A stretch of 64,000 nucleotides of DNA from Acidovorax sp. GW101-3H11. Its GTDB lineage: Bacteria > Pseudomonadota > Gammaproteobacteria > Burkholderiales > Burkholderiaceae_C. The notes under the pieces are model-generated. The model saw nothing but the letters and a program-made list of their open reading frames with translations. It searched no databases and was not told where the DNA came from. The stretch lies in assembly GCF_001633105.1 (NCBI RefSeq), contig NZ_LUKZ01000009.1, forward strand, positions 191,733 to 255,732. Direction: 5' to 3'. Each line of letters begins with the position of its first letter. Positions within the stretch are counted from its first letter, which is position 1. Position numbers and translations under genes: made by a program. This document shows positions 44,168 through 56,096 of the stretch, piece after piece.

Positions 44168-44431
44168 GCCTGTCCAAAGTCTTTTCGTGGTGCCCGTTGC
44201 CCCGCAAAGGCGGCAGGTGCAAGGCGCACACCGCAAGCCGCACTGGAGTGCGGCGAGGATGGGCAACGCCGCAGATGCCGCCTTTGCGGGGCAACCCTTC
44301 GGGCAAGGCAGCAAAAGGCCGCACTCATCGTTGCGCGCCTTGTCCAGGCCACCAGCCTGGCCTGCGGCGCGCGCCTCGATTGCAGCCTTTTGATGCCTTG
44401 CGGGTACCACGAAAAGATTTTGGACAGGCTC
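44166..44431. repeat. 266-bp palindromic element with 26-bp terminal inverted repeats between murG and murC
   Basis: The ends (44166-44191 and 44406-44431) are inverted repeats matching at 25 of 26 positions and start GAGCCTGTCCAAA. Inside, GTTGCCCCGCAAAGGCGGCA (44196-44215) is perfectly complementary to 44276-44295. It encloses GCCGCAC-TGGA-GTGCGGC (44237-44254). A third pair, GGCAGCAAAAGGC (44307-44319) with 44385-44397, encloses CCAGGC-CACCA-GCCTGG-type hairpins. No transposase; ORFs inside look spurious. A MITE-like or REP-type element is the likely nature. murC starts 1 bp after it. Confidence 0.8.
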
Positions 44432-44432
44432 T

Positions 44433-45866
44433 ATGAAACACGCCATTCGCCACATTCACTTCGTCGGCCTGGGCGGCGCGGGCATGAGCGGCATCGCTGA
44501 GGTGCTGTTCAACCTGGGCTACCGCATCTCGGGCTCGGACCTGGCCGACAGCGCCACGCTGCGCCGCCTGCAGGGCCTGGGCATCCAGACCTGCCTGGGC
44601 CACGCAGCGGCACACATCGACGGCGCGGACGCCGTGGTCACCTCCACGGCGGTGACGCCCGACAACCCCGAAGTGCTGGCCGCGCGCGAGAAGAAGATTC
44701 CCGTGGTGCCGCGCGCCCTTATGCTGGCCGAGCTGATGCGCCTGAAGCAGGGCATTGCGATTGCGGGCACCCACGGCAAGACCACGACCACCAGCCTCGT
44801 GACCAGCGTGCTGGCCGAGGCGGGCCTGGACCCGACCTTTGTGATCGGCGGCAAGCTCAACAGCGCGGGCGCCAATGCCAAGCTGGGCAGCGGCGACTAC
44901 ATCGTGGTCGAGGCGGATGAGTCCGATGCGTCGTTCCTGAACCTGCTGCCCGTGATGGCGGTGGTCACCAACATCGACGCCGACCACATGGAGACCTACG
45001 GTCACGACTTCGGCCGGCTCAAGGGTGCGTTTGTCGATTTCCTGCACCGCATGCCGTTCTACGGCACGGCCATCCTGTGTGTGGACAGCCCGGCCGTGCG
45101 CGACATCCTGCAAAGCGTGACCTGCCCCATCACCAGCTACGGCTTCTCGGAAGACGCCCAGGTGCGCGCCATCAACGTGCAGGCCGAGGCTGGCCAGATG
45201 CGCTTCACCGTGCAGCGGCGCAACGGCGTGACGCTGCCCGACATGGAGATCGTGCTCAACCTCGCGGGCGAGCACAACGTGCTCAACGCGCTGTCGGCCA
45301 TCGCCGTGGCGGTGGAACTGAACATCCCCGACGAAGCTGTGCAGCGCGCGCTGGCAGGTTTCAAGGGCGTGGGGCGGCGCTTCCAGCGCTATGGCGAACT
45401 GCCCGCCAAGGACGGCGGCCAGTTCACCGTGATCGACGACTACGGCCACCACCCGGTGGAGATGGCCGCCACGCTGGCCGCTGCACGCGGTGCATTCCCG
45501 GGCCGCCGCCTGGTGTTGGCCTTCCAGCCGCACCGCTACAGCCGCACGCGCGACTGCTTCGAGGATTTCGTGAAGGTCATCGGCAACGCCGACGCCGTGC
45601 TGCTGACCGAGGTGTACGCAGCGGGCGAGGCGCCCGTGGTGGCGGCCGATGGCCGCTCGCTGGCGCGCGCGCTGCGCGTGGCGGGCCGGGTGGAGCCTGT
45701 GTTCATCGACAACGTGGCCGACCTGCCCCAGGCCATCGCCGACAACGCCAAGGACGGTGACGTGGTGATGTGCATGGGCGCGGGCTCCATCGGCGCGGTG
45801 CCGGGCAAGGTGGTGGATATGCTACAAAATAGTGAGCTGAAAGCGCTGAAGGGGAGCGCGGTATGA
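44433..45866 (+). CDS. murC: UDP-N-acetylmuramate:L-alanine ligase MurC
   Basis: This 477-aa ligase attaches the first residue, L-alanine, to UDP-MurNAc. It has the N-terminal [16 protein letters not shown] Rossmann motif and P-loop [11 protein letters not shown] mini-repeat copy at the 3' end (45819-45849) encodes [10 protein letters not shown], forming the last residues of the protein. The ribosome site must lie in the end of the inverted-repeat element (GGACAGGCTCT). Overlaps ddl by 4 bp. Confidence 0.96.
   Translation: MKHAIRHIHFVGLGGAGMSGIAEVLFNLGYRISGSDLADSATLRRLQGLGIQTCLGHAAAHIDGADAVVTSTAVTPDNPEVLAAREKKIPVVPRALMLAELMRLKQGIAIAGTHGKTTTTSLVTSVLAEAGLDPTFVIGGKLNSAGANAKLGSGDYIVVEADESDASFLNLLPVMAVVTNIDADHMETYGHDFGRLKGAFVDFLHRMPFYGTAILCVDSPAVRDILQSVTCPITSYGFSEDAQVRAINVQAEAGQMRFTVQRRNGVTLPDMEIVLNLAGEHNVLNALSAIAVAVELNIPDEAVQRALAGFKGVGRRFQRYGELPAKDGGQFTVIDDYGHHPVEMAATLAAARGAFPGRRLVLAFQPHRYSRTRDCFEDFVKVIGNADAVLLTEVYAAGEAPVVAADGRSLARALRVAGRVEPVFIDNVADLPQAIADNAKDGDVVMCMGAGSIGAVPGKVVDMLQNSELKALKGSAV
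45819..45849. repeat. AT-rich mini-repeat, copy 8 (3' end of murC)
   Basis: ATGCTACAAAATAGTGAGCT followed by GAAAGCGCTGA matches the family core. It encodes the C-terminus of MurC just before the ddl overlap. Confidence 0.7.
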
Positions 45867-46852
45867 CCTCTTTTGATTCCAATATTGATGTGAAATCCCT
45901 GGGCAAGGTGGCCGTGCTCATGGGCGGTGATTCGGCCGAGCGCGAGGTCTCGCTCATGTCGGGCAGCGGCGTGCTGCAGGCGCTGCGCTCGCGCGGTGTG
46001 GATGCGCATGCCTTCGACCCGGCGCAGAACGCGCTGGGCGACCTGAAGCGCGACGGCTATGCGCGCTGCTTCATCGCGCTGCATGGCCGCCATGGCGAAG
46101 ACGGCACGGTGCAGGGCGCGCTGGAGCTGCTGGGCATCCCATACACCGGCCCGGGCGTGATGGCGTCCAGCATCGCCATGGACAAGGTCATGACCAAGCG
46201 CGTGTGGCTGGCCGAGGGCCTGCCCACGCCGCGTTATGTGTGGCTGGCGCCCGACCGCCAACAGCGCGAAGTGGTGCGCACCGTGCCCGACGAACTGGGC
46301 CTGCCCCTGATCGTGAAGCCGCCGCGCGAAGGCTCGTCGATTGGCGTGACCAAGGTGCGGGGCTACTCGGACATGCAGGAAGCCGTGCAGCTGTCGGCCC
46401 AGTACGACCCCGATGTGCTGTGCGAGGAGTTCATTGACGGCGAAGAGGTCACCTGCCCCGTGCTGGGGCAGGGCGCCGACGCCCGCGCGCTGCCGGTGAT
46501 CCGCATCGTGGCGCCCGATGGTGCCTACGACTACCAGAACAAGTATTTCACCGACGATGTGAAGTACCAGTGCCCGAGCGGCCTGCCTGAGGCCGAGGAG
46601 CGCGAGATCCAGCGCATCGTGCTGGAGGCCTACCGCACCCTGGGCTGCCGGGGCTGGGGCCGGGCTGACCTGATGATCCGCGCCAGCGACCGCAAGCCGT
46701 TCTTGCTGGAGATGAACACTTCGCCAGGCATGACGGGCCACTCGCTTGTGCCCATGTCGGCACGGGCCTCGGGCATCAGCTACGAGGAACTGTGCCTGCG
46801 CATTCTGGAGAGCGCGGCATTGGATACGCCCGCAAGGCCAAAGGCTGCCTGA
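45863..46852 (+). CDS. ddl: D-alanine--D-alanine ligase
   Basis: This 329-aa ATP-grasp enzyme joins two D-alanines. Motifs are [39 protein letters not shown] and [13 protein letters not shown]. Start at 45863 overlaps murC by 4 bp; stop overlaps ftsQ start in TGATG. Confidence 0.96.
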   Translation: MTSFDSNIDVKSLGKVAVLMGGDSAEREVSLMSGSGVLQALRSRGVDAHAFDPAQNALGDLKRDGYARCFIALHGRHGEDGTVQGALELLGIPYTGPGVMASSIAMDKVMTKRVWLAEGLPTPRYVWLAPDRQQREVVRTVPDELGLPLIVKPPREGSSIGVTKVRGYSDMQEAVQLSAQYDPDVLCEEFIDGEEVTCPVLGQGADARALPVIRIVAPDGAYDYQNKYFTDDVKYQCPSGLPEAEEREIQRIVLEAYRTLGCRGWGRADLMIRASDRKPFLLEMNTSPGMTGHSLVPMSARASGISYEELCLRILESAALDTPARPKAA

Positions 46853-47670
46853 TGACCCACGCGCTGCCCGCACCCCTGGACGTCAAGCTCATGAACCTGA
46901 CCGCGTCGGTCTTGTTCGTGGGCTGCGCCCTGGCCGTGCTGGCAGCGGGGGTGGGGTGGGTGCTGCGCTACCCGGGCTTTGCGATTGCGCGCATCGTGGT
47001 GCAGGGCGAGCTGGTGCACAACAACGCCGTCACGCTGCGGGCCAATGTGGGGCCGCACCTGGTGGGCAACTTCTTCACGGTGGACCTGCGCGCCGCCCGC
47101 GAGGCCTTCGAGCAGGTGCCCTGGGTGCGCAGCGCCGAGGTGCGCCGTGTGTACCCCGCCAGCCTGCGGGTGGAGCTGCAGGAGCACGACGCCGTGGCCT
47201 TCTGGGGGCCCGAATCCGGCTCGGCCATGGTCAACAGCCACGGTGAGGTGTTCGAGGCCAATGTGGGCGATGTGGAGCTGGAAGGCCTGCCGCGTCTGCT
47301 GGGCCCCCAGGGCTCGTCGGCCGAGGCACTGAAGATGGTGGGGCTGTTGCAGCCTGTGTTCGAGCCGCTGGGGCTGGAAGTGGAAGAGCTGGAGCTGACC
47401 GGCCGGGGCGGCTGGCGCGCTCGGCTGGACAGCGATGCCGTGGTGGAGCTGGGCGGCGGCACCCCCGAAGAGGTGGTGCGGCGCACGCAGCGGTTTGTGC
47501 GCACGCTGACCCAGGTGGCGGCGCAATACGGGCGGCGTGTGGATGCGCTGGAGTCGGCTGATCTGCGCCATGCCGGTGGTTATGCGCTGCGGTTGCGGGG
47601 GGTCACCACGGTGATCCCCGATGCCGCAGGGGCCGTGGCCGGTGCCACCGGCGGTGTGCGCAGGAGGTGA
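46852..47670 (+). CDS. ftsQ: Cell division protein FtsQ
   Basis: This 272-aa bitopic membrane protein has a short cytoplasmic N-terminus, one membrane helix at about 17-37, a POTRA domain (IARIVVQGELVHNNAVTLRA and the FFTVDLRAAREAFEQVPWV stretch) and a beta domain with RVYPASLRVELQEHDAVAFW. It scaffolds FtsBL at the septum. Starts in the ddl stop. Confidence 0.94.
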   Translation: MTHALPAPLDVKLMNLTASVLFVGCALAVLAAGVGWVLRYPGFAIARIVVQGELVHNNAVTLRANVGPHLVGNFFTVDLRAAREAFEQVPWVRSAEVRRVYPASLRVELQEHDAVAFWGPESGSAMVNSHGEVFEANVGDVELEGLPRLLGPQGSSAEALKMVGLLQPVFEPLGLEVEELELTGRGGWRARLDSDAVVELGGGTPEEVVRRTQRFVRTLTQVAAQYGRRVDALESADLRHAGGYALRLRGVTTVIPDAAGAVAGATGGVRRR

Positions 47671-47783
47671 TGCGATGCAGTGCAACAAGGCAACACAAGG
47701 TGCGGGGCAGGCCACCGCCATCGGGCGGTTGAGCACGCGGTGGGATGGTCAGCGGGACAGAACAGAAAAGGGCAGAGGCTGAT

Positions 47784-49013
47784 ATGGCAAGAGAGTACAA
47801 AGACGTGGTGGTGGGGCTCGACATCGGCACGGCCAAGGTCATGGCCGTGGTGGCCGAAGTGCTGCCCGGTGGCGAGCTGAAACTCGCGGGCCTGGGCGTG
47901 GCGCCCAGCAATGGCCTCAAGCGCGGCGTGGTGGTGAACATCGACGCCACGGTGCAGAGCATCCAGCAGGCGCTGAAAGAGGCCGAGCTGATGGCCGACT
48001 GCAAGATCCAGCGCGTGTACACCGGCATCACCGGCAGCCACATCCGCGGCCTCAACTCCAGCGGCATGGTGGCGGTGAAGGACAAGGAAGTCACCTCCGC
48101 CGACGTGGCGCGGGTGGTGGAGACCGCCAAGGCCATCAACATCAGCAGCGACCAGCGCCTGTTGCTGGTGGAGCCGCAAGAGTTCGTGATCGACGGGCAG
48201 GATGTGAAGGAGCCCATCGGGATGAGCGGCATCCGCCTCGAAGCCAAGATCCACATCGTGACCGGTGCGCAGAGCGCGGCCGAGAACATCATCAAGTGCG
48301 TGCGCCGCTGCGGCCTGGAAGTGGAGCAGCTGATGCTGAACCCGCTGGCCAGCAGCCAGGCGGTGCTGACCGACGACGAACGCGAGCTGGGTGTGGTGGT
48401 GGTGGACATCGGCGCGGGCACGACCGACGTGGCCATCTTCACCGGCGGCGCGATCCGCCACACGGCGGTGATCCCGATTGCGGGCGACCTCATCACCAGC
48501 GACATCGCCATGGCGCTGCGCACGCCCACCAAGGATGCCGAAGACATCAAGGTCGAAAGCGGCTACGCCAAGCAGCTGCTGGCCGACCCCGAAGCGCAGG
48601 TGGAAGTGCCCGGCCTGGGCGACCGCAGCCCGCGCATGCTGAGCAAGCAGGCGCTGGCCGGTGTGATCGAACCGCGTGTCGAGGAAATCTTCTCGCTCGT
48701 GCAGCAGGTGGTGCGCGAGTCGGGCTACGAAGAAGTGCTGTCGTCGGGCATCGTGCTCACCGGTGGCAGCTCGGTGATGCCCGGGATGATCGAACTGGGC
48801 GAGGACATCTTCCTCAAGCCCGTGCGGCGTGGTATTCCCAAGTATTCCAGCGCCCTGGCAGACATGGTGGCCCAGCCCCGTGCGGCCACTGTCATGGGTC
48901 TTCTGGAAGAGGCACGGCTGGCGCGCCTGCGGGGCTTCAAGGTCGCTCAGAAGAGCGGCTCCATGAAGACCGCGTTCGGGCGCTTCAAGGATTTCATCGT
49001 GGGGAATTTCTGA
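47784..49013 (+). CDS. ftsA: Cell division protein FtsA
   Basis: This 409-aa actin-like ATPase tethers FtsZ to the membrane. The N-terminal VVVGLDIGTAKVMAVVAEVL, VVDIGAGTTDVAIF and LTGGSSVMPGM motifs form the nucleotide pocket. The C-terminus ends in an amphipathic helix (FGRFKDFIVGNF) for membrane binding. ATG 47784 has AGAGG upstream. A 113-bp gap with no gene separates it from ftsQ. Confidence 0.97.
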   Translation: MAREYKDVVVGLDIGTAKVMAVVAEVLPGGELKLAGLGVAPSNGLKRGVVVNIDATVQSIQQALKEAELMADCKIQRVYTGITGSHIRGLNSSGMVAVKDKEVTSADVARVVETAKAINISSDQRLLLVEPQEFVIDGQDVKEPIGMSGIRLEAKIHIVTGAQSAAENIIKCVRRCGLEVEQLMLNPLASSQAVLTDDERELGVVVVDIGAGTTDVAIFTGGAIRHTAVIPIAGDLITSDIAMALRTPTKDAEDIKVESGYAKQLLADPEAQVEVPGLGDRSPRMLSKQALAGVIEPRVEEIFSLVQQVVRESGYEEVLSSGIVLTGGSSVMPGMIELGEDIFLKPVRRGIPKYSSALADMVAQPRAATVMGLLEEARLARLRGFKVAQKSGSMKTAFGRFKDFIVGNF

Positions 49014-49164
49014 CCATGAAATACCCACTCTGGCTGGCGCGAGGGAGTCCACACCGAAGACCGCGCGAGCGATGGCGATGCACAGGCCCGCCGCGCTCTT
49101 CATCTGTCAGTACCCCATCTCCCATTTGGCAATTGCATACGAATTTAGAAACAGGAGCTCCAAG

Positions 49165-50406
49165 ATGACCATCGAAATGATCGAAGCCGAAGAATTCAAC
49201 CAGGGCACCCAGATCAAGGTGATCGGTGTGGGCGGCGGCGGCAGCAACGCCGTTGAGCACATGATTGCCCGCAGCGTGCAGGGCGTGGAGTTTGTCAGCG
49301 CCAATACCGATGCACAGGCGCTCACGCGCAGCTCGGCGCACCGTGTCATCCAGCTGGGTGGCAGCGGCCTGGGCGCGGGTGGCAAGCCTGAAAAGGCCCG
49401 CGATGCGGCCGAGGCCGCCGTGGAAGACATCCGCGACGCCATCTCGGGCGCGCACATGCTGTTCATCACGGCGGGCATGGGCGGTGGCACCGGCACGGGG
49501 GCGGCCCCCGTGATCGCGCGCATTGCCAAGGAAATGGGCATCCTGACCGTGGGTGTGGTGACCAAGCCTTTCGACTGGGAAGGTGGCCGCCGCATGAAGA
49601 ATGCCGACGACGGCCTGGCCGAACTCGAAGCCAATGTGGACTCGCTGATCGTGGTGCTCAACGAAAAGCTGCTCGATGTGCTGGGTGACGACATCACCCA
49701 GGACGAGGCCTTTGCGCATGCCAACGACGTGCTCAAGAACGCCGTGGGCGGCATCGCTGAAATCATCAACGAGTACGGCCAGGTGAACGTGGACTTTGAA
49801 GACGTGCGCACCGTGATGGGCGAGCCCGGCAAGGCCATGATGGGCACGGCCACGGCCAGCGGCCCCGACCGCGCACGCATCGCTGCCGAGCAGGCCATCG
49901 CCTGCCCGCTGCTCGAAGGCATCGACCTGTCGGGCGCCAAGGGCGTGCTGGTGCTGGTCACGGCGAGCAAGGGCAGCCTCAAGTTGTCTGAGTCGCGCCA
50001 GGCCATGAACACCATCAACGCCTACGCATCGACCGACGCGCATGTGATCTTCGGCGCGGCCTACGACGAAACCCTGGGCGACGAGATCCGCGTGACCGTG
50101 GTGGCCACGGGCCTGTCGCGCGCCAATGCACGCCGCCAGCCGATCTCGGTGGTGCAGGGCGGCCTGCGCACGGGCACGGACAACATGGCCTACCAGATGC
50201 CCGTGGCGGGTGTGGGCACGGTGGGCGGTGCCGTGGGCGTGCAAGGCGGCCATGCGGGCAGCGCGCAGGCCGACTACGGCAGCATGTCGGTGCCCAGCGT
50301 GTGGCGCACCAACCGCACGCAGGCCGCAGCACGCGTCGATGCGCTGTCGTCCGGCGGCATGGACGACCTGGAGATCCCGGCCTTCCTGCGCAAGCAAGCC
50401 GATTGA
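49165..50406 (+). CDS. ftsZ: Cell division GTPase FtsZ
   Basis: This 413-aa tubulin homologue forms the Z ring. It has IKVIGVGGGGSNAVEHM, the tubulin signature GGGTGTG, NVDFEDVRTVM, and the C-terminal peptide DDLEIPAFLRKQ for FtsA/ZipA binding. AGGAG lies 8 bp ahead of ATG 49165. The 151-bp gap after ftsA may hold a promoter. A strong terminator follows. Confidence 0.98.
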   Translation: MTIEMIEAEEFNQGTQIKVIGVGGGGSNAVEHMIARSVQGVEFVSANTDAQALTRSSAHRVIQLGGSGLGAGGKPEKARDAAEAAVEDIRDAISGAHMLFITAGMGGGTGTGAAPVIARIAKEMGILTVGVVTKPFDWEGGRRMKNADDGLAELEANVDSLIVVLNEKLLDVLGDDITQDEAFAHANDVLKNAVGGIAEIINEYGQVNVDFEDVRTVMGEPGKAMMGTATASGPDRARIAAEQAIACPLLEGIDLSGAKGVLVLVTASKGSLKLSESRQAMNTINAYASTDAHVIFGAAYDETLGDEIRVTVVATGLSRANARRQPISVVQGGLRTGTDNMAYQMPVAGVGTVGGAVGVQGGHAGSAQADYGSMSVPSVWRTNRTQAAARVDALSSGGMDDLEIPAFLRKQAD

Positions 50407-50458
50407 TTGATTGAGAGGGTGAGGCCCCGGTGCTCCCGGGGCTGAGCAAGCCTTCATC

Positions 50459-50498
50459 AAAAAACCCTGCCAGCTCACGCTGGCAGGGTTTTTCTTTT
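50459..50498. terminator. Bidirectional terminator after ftsZ
   Basis: CCCTGCCAGC pairs with GCTGGCAGGG around TCAC, flanked by an A-run on the left and a T-run (TTTTTCTTTT) on the right. It serves ftsZ on + and the convergent MCP gene on -. Confidence 0.9.
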
Positions 50499-50590
50499 GG
50501 GGGCGCCGAGGCGGGGGCGGTGGCGGGCTTCGCGGGTGCAGAGGCAGCCGCGCGGCAAAGTCACTGCTTCAGCCGTTCAAACTCAGGCCT

Positions 50591-52369
50591 TTAAAAGGAC
50601 TCCCAGTCGTCGTTGTTGTCCGCCGCAGGCTTGGGGCTGCTGGCCTTGGGCGGCAGGGCCGCTGCCGGTTTGGGTGCCGGGGTTGCGGGGCGCGCTGCCG
50701 GGGCTTTGGCCAGGGCCGGGCGGGGCGCGGCGGCACGCACGGCGGGGGCGGCTGCTGGGGGCCGGGGGGCCGGGCGGCTGGCGGGCACGGAGGGCGCCGT
50801 GTGGCTGCCATTCACGCGGAACAGCGCAACCACCTGGGTGAGCTTCATGGCCTGCTCGCGCAGGCTGTCTGCAGCGGCAGCAGACTGCTCCACCAGCGCC
50901 GAGTTCTGCTGCGTCATCTGGTCCAGCTGGTTCACGGCGGTGTTGACCTGGGCGATGCCCTGGCTCTGCTCGGAGGTGGCCGAGCGGATCTCTCCGATGA
51001 TGTCCGTCACGCGCTGAACGCTGTCCACGATCTCGGTCATGGTGGCGCCTGCATTGCCCACCAGCTGGGTGCCCGATGCGACCTTTTCCACGGACGCATC
51101 AATCAGCGCCTTGATCTCCTTGGCGGCTGCAGCGCTGCGCTGGGCCAGGCTGCGCACCTCGCTGGCCACCACCGCAAAACCGCGCCCCTGTTCGCCCGCG
51201 CGGGCGGCTTCCACCGCAGCGTTGAGCGCCAGGATGTTGGTCTGGAACGCGATGCCGTCGATCACGCCGATGATGTCGCTGATCTTGTTGCTGCTGGCGT
51301 TGATGTCCTGCATGGTGGACACCACGCGGGACACCACCTCGCCCCCCCGTGCCGCCACGGCGGCAGCGGATGTCGCCATCTGGTTGGCGGTCTGGGCCGA
51401 GTCCGAGGTCTGCTTGACGGTGCTGGTCAGCTCTTCCATGCTGCTGGCCGTGGTTTGCAGGTTGCTGGCCGTGTCTTCGGTGCGGTGGGCCAGATCGTTG
51501 TTGCCCTGGGCAATTTCGCCCGACGCCGTGGCAATGCTGTCCGTGGCCGACCGCACTTCAGTGACCAGCTTGCGCAACGAGGTGACCATGTGGGCCAGGC
51601 CGTCGAGCATCGAGCCGGGGTGGGAGGTCGGTATCTGCGCATCCAGGTTGCCTTCGGCCACTTCCTGCATGATGGCGATGGCCTCGGTGGGCTCGCCGCC
51701 GATCTGGCGCAGCACAGAGCGCGACACGATCAGGCCAATCGCCCCCACCACCAGGAACACCACCACCACCAGCGCCAGGCTGGACCACAGGGCTTTTTGC
51801 AGCAGGGCATCCACGTCATCGGTGTACAGGCCCGAGCCCACCATCCAGTTCCAGCCATCCACCCGCACGATGTACTGCAGCTTGGGCACGGCGGTTGTCT
51901 GGCCGGGGCGGGCAAACATGGTGGGCACAAACGCCTTGCCGTCCTTGCTGCTGCGCAGGCCGTTCACAAGCAGGCCGATGATGTCCACGCCCGAGCCGTC
52001 CTTGACCTTGCCCAGCATGTCCTGCCCATCCCATTCGGGCTTGAAGGGGTGCATCACCCCCACACCTTCGGTGGTCCAGATGTAGAAGTATTCGGTCTTG
52101 CCCTCGGGGCCGCCGTAGCGCGCCAGGCGCAGGGCCTCCTTGGCGGCTTTCTGGGCTTCTTCCTGCGGCATGGCGCCGCTGGCCGCCTTGGCCTGGTAGG
52201 CCGCCACGATGCTGTGCGCGGACTGGACGGCCGTGGTCAGCAGGTCTTTGCGTGATTCACTGATGAGTCGGCGCTCCTGCAGCAGGGACATGATGGCCAT
52301 GATCAGCAGCGCAGCAAGTGCGGTGCCGATCATGAGCATGATTTTCATTTTGAAGCTGAGCTTGCTCAT
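50591..52369 (-). CDS. Methyl-accepting chemotaxis protein with Cache ligand domain and WESF tail
   Basis: This 592-aa receptor has a membrane helix at about 11-28, a periplasmic sCache-type domain (YFYIWTTEGVGVMHPFKPEW and WNWMVGSGLYTDD), a second helix at about 193-215, HAMP and a signalling hairpin with [18 protein letters not shown]. An Ala/Pro-rich tail of about 80 residues ends in DDWESF, a CheR-tethering motif. Ligand not known; Cache domains of this type often bind small organic acids. GGAGA precedes ATG 52369. Confidence 0.94.
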   Translation of the reverse strand: MSKLSFKMKIMLMIGTALAALLIMAIMSLLQERRLISESRKDLLTTAVQSAHSIVAAYQAKAASGAMPQEEAQKAAKEALRLARYGGPEGKTEYFYIWTTEGVGVMHPFKPEWDGQDMLGKVKDGSGVDIIGLLVNGLRSSKDGKAFVPTMFARPGQTTAVPKLQYIVRVDGWNWMVGSGLYTDDVDALLQKALWSSLALVVVVFLVVGAIGLIVSRSVLRQIGGEPTEAIAIMQEVAEGNLDAQIPTSHPGSMLDGLAHMVTSLRKLVTEVRSATDSIATASGEIAQGNNDLAHRTEDTASNLQTTASSMEELTSTVKQTSDSAQTANQMATSAAAVAARGGEVVSRVVSTMQDINASSNKISDIIGVIDGIAFQTNILALNAAVEAARAGEQGRGFAVVASEVRSLAQRSAAAAKEIKALIDASVEKVASGTQLVGNAGATMTEIVDSVQRVTDIIGEIRSATSEQSQGIAQVNTAVNQLDQMTQQNSALVEQSAAAADSLREQAMKLTQVVALFRVNGSHTAPSVPASRPAPRPPAAAPAVRAAAPRPALAKAPAARPATPAPKPAAALPPKASSPKPAADNNDDWESF

Positions 52370-52576
52370 GGTGTGCGTTCTCCGGTGGGGCGGCGTCTGT
52401 CGGTCTCTGTGGGCTGTCACTTTGTGTTTGCAGGGTGCGCCGGGGCGCTGCCGCCAGAGGATTGTGCGGCGAACGCCGGGCCGGGCGCAGTATGTGAAAA
52501 CGCGGCGATAGCTCTACCTACCCGGCATGCCGAGGGCCGCAAAACCTCAGGGTGTACGGGGCAGGGGCCCAGAAAC

Positions 52577-52582
52577 TAAAAT
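52577..52582 (+). promoter_or_regulatory. -10 element 6 bp ahead of lpxC ATG
   Basis: TAAAAT ends 6 bp before ATG 52589. If active, transcription would start at or next to the first base of the start codon, giving a leaderless lpxC mRNA. No ribosome site is visible ahead of that ATG. Confidence 0.45.
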
Positions 52583-52588
52583 GCGCGG

Positions 52589-53512
52589 ATGCTCCAGCAA
52601 CGCACCCTCAAGACCTTGACCCGCGCCGTTGGCGTCGGACTGCACAGCGGCCAGCGGGTCGAACTGACGCTGCGCCCGGCCCAGCCGGACACCGGCATCG
52701 TCTTCCGCCGGGTGGACCTGCCCCAGCCCGTGGACATCCCGATCCGGGCCGAGGCCGTGACGGACACGCGGCTGGCCTCCACCATTGCGGTGGGCAGTGC
52801 CAAGGTGCACACGGTGGAGCACCTGATGTCGGCCTGCGCTGGGCTCGGAATCGACAACCTGTATGTGGATATCACGGCCGAAGAGGTGCCCATCCTCGAT
52901 GGCTCTTCGGCATCGTTCGTGTTCCTGCTGCAGAGTGCGGGCGTCGAATTGCAGAACGCCCCCAAGCGCTTCATCCGCGTGACCCGACCCGTCGAGGTGC
53001 GCGAGGGCGACGGTGCCAATGCCAAGTGGGCGCGCCTCACGCCGTACCACGGCTACAAGCTCAGTTTCGAGATCGACTTCGATCACCCGGCCGTGGACTC
53101 CACCGGCCAGCGCGTGGAGTTCGACATGGGCGCCGGCAACTACAGCCGCGACATCGCCCGTGCCCGCACCTTCGGCTTCACACGCGATGTGGAAATGATG
53201 CGCTCCAACGGCCTGGCGCTGGGCGGTGGGCTGGACAACGCCATCGTGATGGACGACTACAAGGTGCTCAACAGCGACGGCCTGCGCTACGACGACGAGT
53301 TTGTGAAGCACAAGATCCTGGACGCCATGGGCGACCTGTACCTCATCGGCAAGCCCTTGCTGGCGGCCTACAGCGCCTTCCGCTCGGGCCATGGCATGAA
53401 CAACCTGCTGCTGCGCGAACTGCTGGCCCAGCGCGATGCGTGGGAGGTGGTCACCTTCGAGGATGAGCGCCAGGCCCCCACCGGTTTTGCGCAGCCCGTG
53501 CGCGCCTGGTAG
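52589..53512 (+). CDS. lpxC: UDP-3-O-acyl-GlcNAc deacetylase LpxC
   Basis: This 307-aa zinc enzyme performs the committed step of lipid A synthesis. Zinc ligands are His78 in HTVEHLMSA, His241 and Asp245 in [12 protein letters not shown], and the catalytic His268 is in RSGHGMNN. It follows the dcw cluster as in many proteobacteria. The start [10 protein letters not shown] matches the family. Confidence 0.97.
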   Translation: MLQQRTLKTLTRAVGVGLHSGQRVELTLRPAQPDTGIVFRRVDLPQPVDIPIRAEAVTDTRLASTIAVGSAKVHTVEHLMSACAGLGIDNLYVDITAEEVPILDGSSASFVFLLQSAGVELQNAPKRFIRVTRPVEVREGDGANAKWARLTPYHGYKLSFEIDFDHPAVDSTGQRVEFDMGAGNYSRDIARARTFGFTRDVEMMRSNGLALGGGLDNAIVMDDYKVLNSDGLRYDDEFVKHKILDAMGDLYLIGKPLLAAYSAFRSGHGMNNLLLRELLAQRDAWEVVTFEDERQAPTGFAQPVRAW

Positions 53513-53519
53513 CGCTGCG

Positions 53520-53696
53520 ATGCTGATCTTCCGCTGGCTGGCCATGCTGCTGCTTCTGGCGGCGGCCGTGTCGTTTGCGTTTTATGCCGGTACCGGGCAG
53601 GCGCGCTATAAGCGCCTGGGGCTGGTCATTCTCAAATGGACGGTGATTGCAACCGTCTTCTTCTTTGCGGTGATCCTCATCGGCCGCCTGGCCTGA
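53520..53696 (+). CDS. Small membrane protein, 58 aa
   Basis: A two-helix hydrophobic protein (MLIFRWLAMLLLLAAAVSFA and a second helix VIATVFFFAVILIG), with a short loop containing GTGQARYKRLG. It lies 7 bp after lpxC and is likely to be co-transcribed. The family is common in betaproteobacteria but undefined. Confidence 0.75.
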   Translation: MLIFRWLAMLLLLAAAVSFAFYAGTGQARYKRLGLVILKWTVIATVFFFAVILIGRLA

Positions 53697-53740
53697 GCTT
53701 CTGACCGCACGGGCTCTGCCGCCCCGTTTTTCCTCTGCCC

Positions 53741-53746
53741 TATACT
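53741..53746 (+). promoter_or_regulatory. -10 element of the thiC transcript
   Basis: TATACT sits about 7 bp before the predicted 5' end of the TPP riboswitch. No clear -35 was identified. Confidence 0.5.
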
Positions 53747-53751
53747 CGCGC

Positions 53752-55903
<2,152 letters not shown>

Positions 55904-55926
55904 ACGGCTGGATAAGAACGGCTACT

Positions 55927-55962
55927 GGCCCCGTGGTTTCCCTACAAAAGGGCCACGGGGCC
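55927..55962 (+). terminator. Hairpin after thiC, possible terminator
   Basis: GGCCCCGTGG pairs perfectly with CCACGGGGCC around a 16-nt loop, 24 bp after the thiC stop. The T-run is poor, so efficiency is uncertain. Confidence 0.5.
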
Positions 55963-56096
55963 GTGCTTACCCTGTGCGGCGGGGGCAGCGGCTGGGCCTA
56001 TATTTCCCCCAACGTCCGGCCCAGAAAGGCCGGTTGGTGGGTGTGGCACCAAATTTGCTATGCTGGGTAATCTGTTAAAAATTGTAAGGAAGAGCC

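Noticed and set aside
44196-44295. Integron attC site
   Set aside because: The inverted repeats lack the RYYYAAC/GTTRRRY core sites and no integrase is near.
44164-44436. 90-aa ORF between murG and murC
   Set aside because: Lies within a palindromic element and has no ribosome site of its own; composition follows the repeat.
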